A stretch of DNA of 64,000 nt from Alphaproteobacteria bacterium. GTDB lineage: Bacteria > Pseudomonadota > Alphaproteobacteria > UBA828. The translations under genes were made by a program, and so were the position numbers. The DNA lies in NCBI GenBank assembly GCA_022820945.1, contig JAJEEP010000040.1:62001-126000 (forward strand), written 5' to 3'. Numbering within the stretch: the stretch's first letter is position 1; every line of letters begins with the position of its first letter. Below, piece after piece: positions 28,603 through 37,426 of this stretch. The notes under the pieces are model-generated. The model was not told where the DNA came from. It did not search any database and worked only from the letters and a program-made list of their open reading frames with translations.

Positions 28603-30645
28603 ATGAGCCTGCGAATTGCCATCGATACCGGGGGAACGTTCACGGACGTCATCGCTATCGACGAGACGACGGGCGAGCAGCTTGCCATCAAGACGCCGAG
28701 CACGCCCGATGACCCCAGCCGGGGCCTGATCAACGGCATTGAGGAAGTCCTCGGCGAGCGGGACGCAAGCCTGAGCCAAATCCTGCACGGCACGACGACG
28801 GCGACCAACGCGGTATTGCAGCACCGTTTCGAAGGCCTTGGCCTGCTCGTGACGGCCGGCTTTCGGCACATCATCGAGATCGCGCGCCAATCCGTGCCCG
28901 ACGGCTACGGCAACTCCTTCTTCTGGGTGAAGCCGCCGCGGCTCGTGCCCCTGCACCTCGTGCAAGAGGTGACGGAGCGCTTGAGCTACGACGGCTCCGT
29001 CATGACGCCTCTCGACGAAAAGAGCGTGATCGAGGCGGTGGACCATCTCGTGGACTTCGGCGTCACGCGCATCGCCGTCTGCCTGCTCCATTCCTACGCG
29101 AATCCGACGCACGAGCAGCGCGTCGGCGCGATCATCGAAGAGCATTTCCCGGACACGTTCGTGTCGCTGTCCTCGGTCGTCCTCCCCGAATACCGCGAGT
29201 ACGAGCGGGCGATGACGACTCTGATCGACGTGATGGTGAAGCCCTATTGCCAGACCTATCTCGGGCGTGCCCGCGACAGGATCGCCGAAGGTTCGGGCGA
29301 CAAGCCCTTCCTGATCATGCAGTCCAACGGCGGCATCGTCTCCAGCGAGGCGGCCGGCGAGAAGCCTGTGACGATGCTTTTGTCGGGGCCTGCGGGGGGC
29401 GTGCTCGGGGCCACCCACATGGCGAGCCTGGCCGGCTACCGCGACATCCTGACGCTGGATGTCGGCGGCACGTCCACCGATGTCTCGCTCGTGCGCGGGC
29501 TCACGCCGCAACTCTCCACACACACCACCGTCGAGCACTACCCGGTCAAGACACCCATGCTGGACGTGGTGGCGGTCGGCGCGGGCGGGGGCTCCCTGGC
29601 CTGGATCGATCCGTACGGCGCGCTCAAGGTCGGCCCGCAGAGCGCGGGCGCCGATCCTGGCCCCATCTGCTACCGGCGCGGCGGAACCGAGCCTACGGTG
29701 ACGGACGCAGGCGTGGTGCTGGGGCGCCTGCCGGGTGCGCTGATCGGCGGTGGGCTCAAGCTCGATGTCGATGCCGCGCGGAGCGCCTTCGAGACTCTCG
29801 GCGAGACGCTCGGCCTCTCGGCAGAGGAAGCGGCCGCCGGCGTGCTCGAAATCGCGGCCTCCAACCAGGTCCAGGGCATTCGCCAGGTGACGACGACGCG
29901 CGGTCTCGACCCCGGCGACTATGCCATGATCGCCTTCGGCGGCGCGGGCGGGCTGTTCGCCGCCGATGTGGCCGACTTTCTCGGAATCAAGACCGCGGTC
30001 TCGCCGCCCAATCCGGGCAATCTCTCGGCCTTCGGCCTGCATGTCTGCGACATCAAGCGCGACTACGTGCGCACGCTGGTGCGCCAGCAGTCGAGCGCCA
30101 CCGTCGACGAGCTTGACGGGTTGTGGGCAGAGCTGGAGCAGCTGGGCCGCGACGAAATCGCGGCCGAGGGCGTGGCGCGCGACGCGATCGTGCTCGAACG
30201 CAGCGCCGACGTCCGCTACGTTGGCGAGGGCCATGAGGTGCTGGTTCCCATTCCGGCCGGCCTTTCCGGAGGCGACGCCGTCGAGCACATGTGGTCGGAC
30301 TTTCACCGGGTTCACGACGACACCTTCGGCTTCCATTACGAGGGCAGCCAGGACGTCGAGGTCGTGAGCCTGCGCGTGCAGGCAATCGGGCGCATGCACC
30401 GTCCGGACGTGCGGACGATCGAGCCGGGAGCGGACGCGCCCGGTCCTGCCGGAGCGCGCGATGTCTACTGGCGCGGGCGGGGCTGGATATCCTGCCCGAT
30501 CTGGCGCCGGGAGGGATTGTCCCGCGGCTTCGCCACACAAGGGCCGGGCATCGTCGAGGAGTACGGCTCGACCCTGGTCGTGCCCGAGGGCTGGGCGCTC
30601 CGGAACGACGACTACGGCAACCTCATCCTGGAGAAAATGGCATGA
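28603..30645 (+). CDS. hyuA: ATP-dependent hydantoinase/5-oxoprolinase subunit A
   Basis: A 680-residue HyuA-family protein. The N-terminal phosphate-binding motif is DTGGTFTDVIA (actin/hexokinase-like fold) and the second is LDVGGTSTDVSLVRG, with HGTTTATNAVLQ and LLSGPAGGVLGA between them. These mark ATP-dependent enzymes (5-oxoprolinase, N-methylhydantoinase, acetone/acetophenone carboxylase alpha-type subunits). It is directly followed by subunit B with an ATGA overlap. It starts 54 bases after the CoxL stop, so it is probably in the same transcript. Ring opening of a lactam or hydantoin made by the Mo enzyme is inferred. Confidence 0.92.
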   Translation: MSLRIAIDTGGTFTDVIAIDETTGEQLAIKTPSTPDDPSRGLINGIEEVLGERDASLSQILHGTTTATNAVLQHRFEGLGLLVTAGFRHIIEIARQSVPDGYGNSFFWVKPPRLVPLHLVQEVTERLSYDGSVMTPLDEKSVIEAVDHLVDFGVTRIAVCLLHSYANPTHEQRVGAIIEEHFPDTFVSLSSVVLPEYREYERAMTTLIDVMVKPYCQTYLGRARDRIAEGSGDKPFLIMQSNGGIVSSEAAGEKPVTMLLSGPAGGVLGATHMASLAGYRDILTLDVGGTSTDVSLVRGLTPQLSTHTTVEHYPVKTPMLDVVAVGAGGGSLAWIDPYGALKVGPQSAGADPGPICYRRGGTEPTVTDAGVVLGRLPGALIGGGLKLDVDAARSAFETLGETLGLSAEEAAAGVLEIAASNQVQGIRQVTTTRGLDPGDYAMIAFGGAGGLFAADVADFLGIKTAVSPPNPGNLSAFGLHVCDIKRDYVRTLVRQQSSATVDELDGLWAELEQLGRDEIAAEGVARDAIVLERSADVRYVGEGHEVLVPIPAGLSGGDAVEHMWSDFHRVHDDTFGFHYEGSQDVEVVSLRVQAIGRMHRPDVRTIEPGADAPGPAGARDVYWRGRGWISCPIWRREGLSRGFATQGPGIVEEYGSTLVVPEGWALRNDDYGNLILEKMA

Positions 30646-32561
30646 GCGCAGGAACCGCCAGGGGTGCAAGGTCTCCGCTCGGCCCGATCGAGCTCGAGGT
30701 CATCACCGGAACGATCCGCACCGCCGAGCTCGAAATCGAGGCGGCGGTCGAGCGAACCGCGCGCTCGCCGATGATCCGGGATCAGCACGACTATCGGGTG
30801 GCGCTCTTCGATGCGAAGGGGCGCAAGCTGACCGGGCGCTCCTATGCCGCCCTGGTCGAGCCGGTCTTCGAGTATTTCGACGAGGGCGACATCCACCCGG
30901 GCGACATCTTCTTCTGGAACGACCCCTACAACAGCGCCGGCGGCATCGGGCACATCCCCGATCTCTGCACGACGATCCCCATCTTCCACGGCGACCGGCT
31001 GATCGGCTTCAGCCAGGTTTTCGGCCACCACGACGACGTGGGCGGCTCGGTTCCCGGCAGCCTTCCGACCCACGCTACCGACATGTGGACGGAAGGATTG
31101 GTGGTGCCGCCCATCAAGATTTACGAACGCGGGACGATCAACGAGGCGGTCTTCAAGATTATCTCGCGCAACTCGCGCCTCTCCGAGCATCTGCGCGGCG
31201 ACCTCGATGCCGAAATCGGCGCCGCCAGGCTCGGCAGCCAGCGCATCGTGGCCTTGGCCGAACGCTATGGCGTCGATGCACTGGAGGCCGCTTACGACGC
31301 CATCATCGAAAACTGCGCGGAGACCATACGCCGCGAGCTACTCCCCATGATCCGGGACGGCGTCTATTCCTGGGAAGACTATATCGAGGATGACGGCGTC
31401 GAAGGCCCGCAGATGCATACGCTGCGGCTGACGATGACCAAGACTGCCGACAAGATCGTGCTCGACTTCACGGGCACCTCGAAGGAAGCGAAGGGGCCGA
31501 TCAACTGGCCGATCGATTACGCCGACGGAAAGTTCGCGCGCAAGTGGATGGGGCCGGTGCTCCGCTCGCTCGCGGCCACGCCCGAGCGGGCGGCCGAGAT
31601 CGACATGAACGAGGGCGTGCTGGACGTCATCGAGCTGAAGTTCCCGCCCAAGGGAACACTTGTCACGCCGAGCTTCGGAAAGGCAACGGGTCTGCGCTTC
31701 TTCCCGCTGCTGCGCTCGCTTGGAATCTTTGCGGCCCTGCTGGCCAAGGCGACCGATGGGCGTATGCCGGCCGATCACGAGACGATCCGAATCTGGGGCC
31801 TGCATGGCGGGCGAATCGGGCATGACTTCTTCCTGTTCCGCGAGGTGCTCGGCGGCGGTGGACCGGGCCGCCCCTGGGCGGACGGCAGCGATGTCGTTCA
31901 TGTGGTGCCGAACTCGCGCAACCTGCCGGCCGAGTTCTCGGAGACCCGCTACCCCGTCATCGTCGAGCGCCTGGGCCTCGCGACGGATTCGGGCGGGGCT
32001 GGCTGCCGGCGCGGCGGTTTCGGCTACGACAAGCGGGTCAGGGCACTCGAAGACTGCGAGGCGCTCTCCAACGCCGACCGCGCGCTGATCAACACTTATG
32101 GCGTTAACGGCGGCAAGTACGGGGGCACCTACGGCCTGGAGATCGACAATCCCGACGGCACGCGGCGCACGGTGGCCGGCATGGACGACCGCGTCGAGGT
32201 CGCCGCCGGCTCGACCATCAGGATCCGGACGACGGGCGGCGGCGGCTGGGGCGACCCGCTCGCGCGTGAGCCCGAGATGGTGTGCTACGACGTGCAGTGC
32301 GGCCTGGTCTCGGAGCAGGCGGCGCGCGACGACTATGGCGTCGTGCTGGGGCGCGAGGGCCGGCGCTACACGGTCGACCAGGATGCGACCGACCGCTTGC
32401 GCGGGCGCATGAAGGCCGACCGCGGGCCGCTCCCCATGTTCAGCCGCGGGCCCTATTTCGAGGAAATGAAGCGCAACAAGGGGATCGCCCGCCCGCCCGG
32501 CCACGACGACCCCGACGACGGCTGGTTCGCCGGCGGCATGGTCCCGGAGGCGGCGGAGTGA
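30642..32561 (+). CDS. hyuB: ATP-dependent hydantoinase/5-oxoprolinase subunit B
   Basis: A 639-residue HyuB-family protein. The N-terminal PIELEVITGTIRTAELE, the middle DIFFWNDPYNSAGGIGHIPDL, GHHDDVGGSVPGS, and LRGDLDAEIGA are all typical, and the C-terminus has TGGGGWGDPLAREPE. Forms the catalytic partner of HyuA, cleaving a cyclic amide with ATP hydrolysis. Starts in an ATGA overlap with hyuA; its TGA overlaps the GTG start of the second CoxM. So HyuAB is translationally coupled on both sides to Mo-hydroxylase genes, which suggests that all act on one pathway. Confidence 0.93.
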   Translation: MSAGTARGARSPLGPIELEVITGTIRTAELEIEAAVERTARSPMIRDQHDYRVALFDAKGRKLTGRSYAALVEPVFEYFDEGDIHPGDIFFWNDPYNSAGGIGHIPDLCTTIPIFHGDRLIGFSQVFGHHDDVGGSVPGSLPTHATDMWTEGLVVPPIKIYERGTINEAVFKIISRNSRLSEHLRGDLDAEIGAARLGSQRIVALAERYGVDALEAAYDAIIENCAETIRRELLPMIRDGVYSWEDYIEDDGVEGPQMHTLRLTMTKTADKIVLDFTGTSKEAKGPINWPIDYADGKFARKWMGPVLRSLAATPERAAEIDMNEGVLDVIELKFPPKGTLVTPSFGKATGLRFFPLLRSLGIFAALLAKATDGRMPADHETIRIWGLHGGRIGHDFFLFREVLGGGGPGRPWADGSDVVHVVPNSRNLPAEFSETRYPVIVERLGLATDSGGAGCRRGGFGYDKRVRALEDCEALSNADRALINTYGVNGGKYGGTYGLEIDNPDGTRRTVAGMDDRVEVAAGSTIRIRTTGGGGWGDPLAREPEMVCYDVQCGLVSEQAARDDYGVVLGREGRRYTVDQDATDRLRGRMKADRGPLPMFSRGPYFEEMKRNKGIARPPGHDDPDDGWFAGGMVPEAAE

Positions 32562-33427
32562 AGCCGCCGCTGTTCGAGTATGTGGCGCCGCACAGCATCG
32601 AAGAAGCGCTGGAGGCCCTGGCGAGCGACGACATGGCGAGGCCGCTCGCGGGCGGCCAAAGCCTGATCCCCACGATGAACTTTCGCATCGCGGCTCCTTC
32701 CAGGCTGGTGGACCTTGCGCGGATCGATGCGCTCAAGGGGCACGCGGTCGAGGGGGACGTCATCAGGGTGGGCGCGATGACCCGCCAACGGGATCTCGAA
32801 CGCGACGAGGCGGTGCGCCGCGCGAATCCCCTGATTGCGGAAGTCCTGAGCAACGTCGCCCACATAGTCATTCGCAATCGCGGCACGGTGGGCGGCAGTA
32901 TCGCCCACGCCGACGCCGCGGCGGAGCTACCCTGCATGTTGCTGGCAACGGGCGGCTCGGTCGTGGCGCACCGCGCCGGGGGCGAGCGAACGATCGCCGC
33001 CGACGACCTCTTCCTGTTTCACATGACGACGGCGCTAGAGGCAGGCGAACTGCTGATCGAGGTCCGCATACCGACCCTTCCCCCCTCCACGGGTTACGCC
33101 TTCCAGGAGGTCGCGCGCCGCCACGGCGACTACGCATTGGCCGGCGTCTGCGCGCTGGTGACGCTCGAGGACGGCGTCTGCACCGCCGTACGTCTTGCGG
33201 CCTGCGGAGTCGCTTCGAAACCCACGCGCCTTGCCGAGGCCGAGGCCGCGTTGCTGGGCGCCCCGCCTGAGGGGGAGGCCCTCGCGCGCGCTGCCTCGGC
33301 GGCGCGCGACGGCGCGACGGCGGCCGATGACCGTCAGGCCAGCGCTGACTACCGCAAGGACCTCGTGGCAGCACTGGTGCGGCGTACTGTAGCCAAGGCC
33401 GCCGAGCGGGCACGGGAGCGCGCGTGA
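32558..33427 (+). CDS. Molybdenum hydroxylase FAD-binding subunit (CoxM-type), set 2
   Basis: A 289-residue FAD subunit starting at GTG 32558 within the end of hyuB (GTGA overlap). FAD motifs are AGGQSLIPTMNFRI and RNRGTVGGSIAHADAAAE, more standard than those of set 1. The C-terminal CoxM domain has ADYRKDLVAALVRRTVAKA. Low resemblance of loops to the set 1 protein argues for separate acquisition rather than local duplication (judged by eye). The next gene, coxS, starts at the stop (TGATG). Confidence 0.93.
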   Translation: MKPPLFEYVAPHSIEEALEALASDDMARPLAGGQSLIPTMNFRIAAPSRLVDLARIDALKGHAVEGDVIRVGAMTRQRDLERDEAVRRANPLIAEVLSNVAHIVIRNRGTVGGSIAHADAAAELPCMLLATGGSVVAHRAGGERTIAADDLFLFHMTTALEAGELLIEVRIPTLPPSTGYAFQEVARRHGDYALAGVCALVTLEDGVCTAVRLAACGVASKPTRLAEAEAALLGAPPEGEALARAASAARDGATAADDRQASADYRKDLVAALVRRTVAKAAERARERA

Positions 33428-33960
33428 TGGCTAGGTCGGCGGCGCGGAAGAAATTGCTTGGGCAGTCTCCCGATCCACAGGTAGCGGTGTCGATGACGGT
33501 CAACGGCGAGCGGGTCGAGCGCGAGGTCAGCCCCCGCCTGCTGCTGAGCGACTTCGTCCGCCACGAGCTTGGCCTGACGGGCACTCACGTCGGCTGCGAG
33601 CATGGCGTGTGCGGGTGCTGCACGGTGATCATCGACGGAAAGGCCGGGCGGTCCTGCCTTGCCTTTGCCGTCCAGGCCGACGGCGCCGACATTCGAACGA
33701 TCGAGAGCGTCGCGGCGCCCGACGGCACGCTTCACCCTGTCCAGCGGGCCTTTCGCGAGTGTCACGGGCTGCAATGCGGCTACTGCACGCCGGGCTTCGT
33801 CATGTCGATCGTAGATTACCTCGAAGACAATCCCGATCCAGACCTTTCGGAGGACGCCATTCGCGAGGTCCTCTCAGGCAACCTGTGCCGGTGCACGGGC
33901 TATAAAAATATCGTCGCCGCCTTTCGCCGCGGCGCCGAGTTGATGCGCGGCTCGCGATAG
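33427..33960 (+). CDS. Molybdenum hydroxylase [2Fe-2S] subunit (CoxS-type), set 2
   Basis: A 177-residue two-cluster iron-sulfur subunit. Cluster cysteines are in GCEHGVCGCCTV, RSC, QCGYCTPGF and NLCRCTGY, the canonical CoxS pattern. An N-terminal extension (ARSAARKKLLGQSPDPQ) precedes the ferredoxin domain. The ATG at 33427 overlaps the stop of coxM (TGATG); a GTG one codon earlier is possible. The large subunit follows after 19 bases. Confidence 0.94.
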   Translation: MARSAARKKLLGQSPDPQVAVSMTVNGERVEREVSPRLLLSDFVRHELGLTGTHVGCEHGVCGCCTVIIDGKAGRSCLAFAVQADGADIRTIESVAAPDGTLHPVQRAFRECHGLQCGYCTPGFVMSIVDYLEDNPDPDLSEDAIREVLSGNLCRCTGYKNIVAAFRRGAELMRGSR

Positions 33961-33979
33961 AGAAACGGAGACCCTGGAC

Positions 33980-36376
33980 GTGTCGACGCGCCAGTTCGGC
34001 GAGCCAATTGCACGCAACGCCGATGCTGCCCTCCTGCGCGGCGAGGGAAGCTTCATCGATGACATCGACCTTCCCGGCGCGCTCCATGCGGCGTTCGCCC
34101 GCAGCATGGTCGCCAGAGCGAAGATCCGCGCGATCGACACCAGCGCCGCGGAATCGCTCGACGGCGTGGTCAAGGTCTACACATGCGACAACATCGGCGC
34201 GCTCGATGCCCCGCTGCCGTTGCTGATACCGGCTCCCGACCTCACCCATCCGAAGACCCAGCGCCCGCTGGCCCGCGACGATGTGTTCTATGTCGGGCAG
34301 TGCATTGCGATGGTGGTGGCGGTCGACCGCTACGTCGCCGAGGATGCGGTGCGCCTGATCGATATCGACTACGATCCCCTGCCGGTCGAGTTGGACCTCG
34401 AAAAGGCGGTGAGCGACGACGCCCCGCGCGTGCATCCGGACGTGCCCAACAACACCGCCGGAAACTTTTGCGTAGAGACCGGGGATACCGACGCGGCATT
34501 CGCGGAGGCCGAGCACGTCACGCGGGTCAAGATCCGCCTGGAGCGCAGCACGGCGGCGCCGATGGAATGCCGCGCCATCGCGGCGCGTTGGGAAGCCGTG
34601 ACCGGAGAACTCACCGTGTGGGACGGCACGCAGGCGACACTCTCGGTACGCGGCGGCCTGGCCTCATTGTTCCGCATCGATGAGGACAAGGTGCGCGTGA
34701 TCGCGCCCAATGTGGGCGGTGGCTTCGGTCAGAAGATCATGATGTTTCACCCGGACGAGGTTCTGGTGCCGCTGGCTTCGATGGAGCTTGAGCGCCCGGT
34801 CAAGTACATCGAGGACAGGGTCGAGAACTTCATCGGCGCTTCTCAGGAGCGCACGCAGATCCACACGCTCGAAATCGCGGCCACGAAGGACGGCCGGGTG
34901 ATCGGCCTCAAGGATGACTTCCTGCATGACACGGGCGCATTCATTCCTTACGGAATTGCAGTCGCCCACGTGAGCTCGACGTCGATCGCGGGCCCTTACC
35001 GCATCCCGAACTTCCGGGTCACGTTCCGCCCGGTCTATCTGCCGATGGTGCAGGTGACGCCCTACCGCGGCTGCGGCCGGCCGCATGCCTGCTACGCCAT
35101 CGAGCGCGCCATGGATCAGCTCGCGGACGAGCTCGGCCTCGACCGTTTCGAGGTCCGCCGAAGAAACTTCATCGGGAAGGACGAGTTTCCCTATCCGCGC
35201 GAAGGCCTGATCTTCGCCGACGGTCTCCAGGTCATCTACGACAGTGGCGACTACGAGGAGGCGCTTGAGCAGCTGGAGCAGGCGATCGATGTCGAGGGCT
35301 TTCGCGCGGAGCAGTCAGCGTCCCGCGAGGAGGGGCGCTATCTCGGCCTCGGCTTCGGGTTCTATGTCGAGGGAACCGGGCTCGGCCCCTACGAAGGCGG
35401 GCATATCAAGATTCACCCGATCACAGGCAAGATCTACGTCAACACCGGGCTGACGGACCAGGGCCAGGGCCACGAGACGGTGTTCGCGCAAATCGCCGCC
35501 GAGCAGACTGGGGCACGCGTCGAGGACGTGATCGTCGTCGAAGGCAACACTGGCGCCTTCGAATGGGGGGTGGCGACCTTCGCGAGCCGCGCGGCGGTGT
35601 GCAGCGGCAACGCGATCCACATGGCGGCGGTGAAGGCGCGCGCGCAGATCGTCGAGGCGGCAGCCAACATGATGGAGTGCAGCCAGTCGGATATCGATCT
35701 CCACGACGGTGCGGCGTGGGTGAAGGGGACCGACCGCCGCGCGACGCTGGCGGAGATCGCGACCGCGACCAACCCGCTGCGCTATGCCTTCAACGAACCC
35801 TCCAAGAGCGCCACGCAGTTCGCGCCGGCGAGCCGTCACGACGGGCCGCAGCTTGCCGAAGGCAGGACTCCGGGAATCGAGGCGACCGACTACTACAGCC
35901 CACCCCACGCGACCTGGGCCTTCGGCGCTCATGCGGCCGTGATCGAAGTCGATCCCGAACTCTGCACGATCGATGTGAAGCGATACGTTTGCATTCACGA
36001 TTGCGGGCGGATGATCAACCCGACCATCGTGGACGGCCAGGTGATGGGCGGGATCGCGCAGGGCGTGGGCGGCGCGTTCTACGAGCGCTGCGAGTTCGAC
36101 GAAGAGGGAACCCCGCTCAACGCCAATTTCATGGACTTCCTGATGCCCTACGCGACCGAGGTGCCCAACGCGGAGATCATGCACTCGGAGACGCCGTCGC
36201 CCCTCAATCCGCTTGGCGTGAAGGGCGTCGGCGAGGCCGGCACCATTCCGGTCGCGCAGGTCTACGCGTCAGCGGTGGAGGATGCCCTGCAACCCTTCGG
36301 GATCGCGCCAATCCGCGAGGCGCCGCTGACGCCGGACGCCATTCACAGGATGCTCAGGCAGGCGCGCGACGCCTAA
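33980..36376 (+). CDS. Molybdenum hydroxylase large subunit (CoxL-type), set 2
   Basis: A 798-residue large subunit starting with GTG. N-terminal FGEPIARNADAALLRGEGSF, cofactor motifs GGGFGQKIMMFHPDEV and DQGQGHETVFAQIAAEQTG, and the catalytic-Glu motif GVKGVGEAGTIPVAQ are intact. The substrate loop reads TPYRGCGRPHACYAIER, close to the form II PYRGAGRPE type, so it is an aldehyde/N-heterocycle oxidase-like enzyme and not a form I CO dehydrogenase. Ends in a convergent 4-base overlap with coxG. Two different loops in the two large subunits suggest two distinct oxidations, perhaps sequential. Confidence 0.93.
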   Translation: MSTRQFGEPIARNADAALLRGEGSFIDDIDLPGALHAAFARSMVARAKIRAIDTSAAESLDGVVKVYTCDNIGALDAPLPLLIPAPDLTHPKTQRPLARDDVFYVGQCIAMVVAVDRYVAEDAVRLIDIDYDPLPVELDLEKAVSDDAPRVHPDVPNNTAGNFCVETGDTDAAFAEAEHVTRVKIRLERSTAAPMECRAIAARWEAVTGELTVWDGTQATLSVRGGLASLFRIDEDKVRVIAPNVGGGFGQKIMMFHPDEVLVPLASMELERPVKYIEDRVENFIGASQERTQIHTLEIAATKDGRVIGLKDDFLHDTGAFIPYGIAVAHVSSTSIAGPYRIPNFRVTFRPVYLPMVQVTPYRGCGRPHACYAIERAMDQLADELGLDRFEVRRRNFIGKDEFPYPREGLIFADGLQVIYDSGDYEEALEQLEQAIDVEGFRAEQSASREEGRYLGLGFGFYVEGTGLGPYEGGHIKIHPITGKIYVNTGLTDQGQGHETVFAQIAAEQTGARVEDVIVVEGNTGAFEWGVATFASRAAVCSGNAIHMAAVKARAQIVEAAANMMECSQSDIDLHDGAAWVKGTDRRATLAEIATATNPLRYAFNEPSKSATQFAPASRHDGPQLAEGRTPGIEATDYYSPPHATWAFGAHAAVIEVDPELCTIDVKRYVCIHDCGRMINPTIVDGQVMGGIAQGVGGAFYERCEFDEEGTPLNANFMDFLMPYATEVPNAEIMHSETPSPLNPLGVKGVGEAGTIPVAQVYASAVEDALQPFGIAPIREAPLTPDAIHRMLRQARDA

Positions 36377-36957
36377 CTCGCGCGCCCGAACAGAAGCCCG
36401 ATCATTCGCCTCATCCACGCAACGATGACGATGCGTGTGAGTTGCGTGGCCTCGATTGCCTGGGGAGGCTCCTGACCGTCCGCGCCGGCATCGGCTTCCT
36501 GCCCACCGCGCGCGAGCTTGTTGCGGAGACGCTCTGCAAACTGCGCGGTGAGGTGGTTGGCGACGTCCTGAACGATCCCGGAGCGGCCGATTTGCGCGAG
36601 CGCGCCGGAAAGCTTGATGTCGCCCGAGAGCCTGACGAACGATCCGCCGTCTTGCTCCTGAATTTCGTAGGCAATGCTCGCCTTCGCGCGGTTGCCACCC
36701 CGGCGATCGACGCCCGAGGCTTCGATCCTGGCGGTGCGTGCATCGTGGTCCGTCTCGGCAATGGTGGCCTCGCCTTCGAACGCAGCCGTCACCGGCCCGA
36801 GCTTGACCGTGACCTTGCCTTGGTAGGTCGCCTTGCTGGTCTGGCCCAGAAGCTCCGTGCCCGGCATGCAGGTCACGACCTCGGGCACGTCCTGGAAGAA
36901 CTCCCAGACGCGATGGGCAGGCTGATCGATACTGAACGAGGCTTCGATGTCCGGCAC
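36373..36957 (-). CDS. coxG: CoxG-family SRPBCC membrane-recruitment protein
   Basis: A 194-residue CoxG/carbon monoxide dehydrogenase subunit G-like protein of the SRPBCC fold. The N-terminal domain (MPDIEASFSIDQPAHRVWEFFQDVPEVV and MPGTELLGQ) fits the family, and the C-terminus has a hydrophobic/arginine segment RIVIVAWMRRMIGLLFGR that could anchor to the membrane. CoxG tethers Mo dehydrogenases to the membrane and passes electrons toward quinone in known systems. It is on the opposite strand and convergent with the second coxL, so is expressed from its own promoter. Only this accessory gene is present; no coxD/E/F/I or xdhC-type maturation gene is seen. Confidence 0.85.
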   Translation of the reverse strand: MPDIEASFSIDQPAHRVWEFFQDVPEVVTCMPGTELLGQTSKATYQGKVTVKLGPVTAAFEGEATIAETDHDARTARIEASGVDRRGGNRAKASIAYEIQEQDGGSFVRLSGDIKLSGALAQIGRSGIVQDVANHLTAQFAERLRNKLARGGQEADAGADGQEPPQAIEATQLTRIVIVAWMRRMIGLLFGRAS

Positions 36958-37176
36958 GGCGTGATCTTGCGCGGCTGTTGTGTCTTGAAGCTAGGCGAAG
37001 TGGCGGCGCGACGGAAGTGCACCACTGTCCTCCTGCCGTACTCAAGACGTGCCGACGGCCGAGGAACGAAGTCGGCAACCTTCCGGGCAACCGGCGGGTG
37101 CGAACCGCCAAGCTCCGAGTGGCTTTGCTGCCCGAATCCGCCGAAATCTCTTGCACCACCCCGCAGGACGCGATCG

Positions 37177-37214
37177 CCAGATGAGAACCACTTCACCAGA
37201 TGAGCGCCACTTCA
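37177..37214. repeat. Tandem 19-bp imperfect repeat
   Basis: Two adjacent 19-bp units, CCAGATGAGAACCACTTCA and CCAGATGAGCGCCACTTCA, differ at two positions. A 7-bp inverted repeat follows. Repeated subterminal motifs of this kind occur at ends of some insertion sequences such as IS21-like elements; no matching transposase is left nearby. Confidence 0.65.
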
Positions 37215-37370
37215 AATGAGTGGCGGATGGGGGGACCGCCGGGGATAGATTGCGCACGTTTCCAAGCGTTACCAAACGTTCCGCTAAATCAAGCCTTGCG
37301 TTTCCACCGATATCCACCTGTTTTCGCTCGCAGTGTGGGAGTCGATGGGGGAGAGATAGGCGTGGCCGGC

Positions 37371-37398
37371 AAGGGTTCGATTCCCTCGGAATCCGCCA
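37371..37398 (+). other. tRNA 3'-end-like fragment with CCA
   Basis: The 28 bases read like a T-arm (AAGGG, loop TTCGATT, CCCTC), a 7-base acceptor strand GGAATCC, discriminator G and CCA. One T-stem pair is mismatched. No matching 5' half (GGATTCC) was found upstream, so it is not a full tRNA. It could be a duplicated attachment site left by an integrating element. Confidence 0.4.
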
Positions 37399-37426
37399 TC
37401 AAAGCCCTGAAGAGGGGCCGCCTCAC

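Larger units (their letters stand above)
36958..37426. other. Gene-poor stretch between coxG and the IS66 remnant
   Basis: About 470 bases with no supported gene. It holds two tandem 19-bp repeats (37177-37214), a 7-bp inverted repeat overlapping them (CGCCACT at 37205-37211 with AGTGGCG at 37219-37225) and a tRNA 3'-end-like fragment (37371-37398). Short open frames here show no family resemblance. It looks like debris from mobile-element activity. Confidence 0.6.

Noticed and set aside
26884..30669. A 1261-residue minus-strand reading frame through coxL and hyuA
   Set aside because: It is antisense to two clear genes, rich in Arg/His/Val as expected of a GC-rich shadow frame, and shows no family motifs.
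24742..36376. Calling the Cox sets carbon monoxide dehydrogenases
   Set aside because: Neither large subunit has the form I AYRCSFR loop that marks true CO dehydrogenase, and no coxDEF genes are present.
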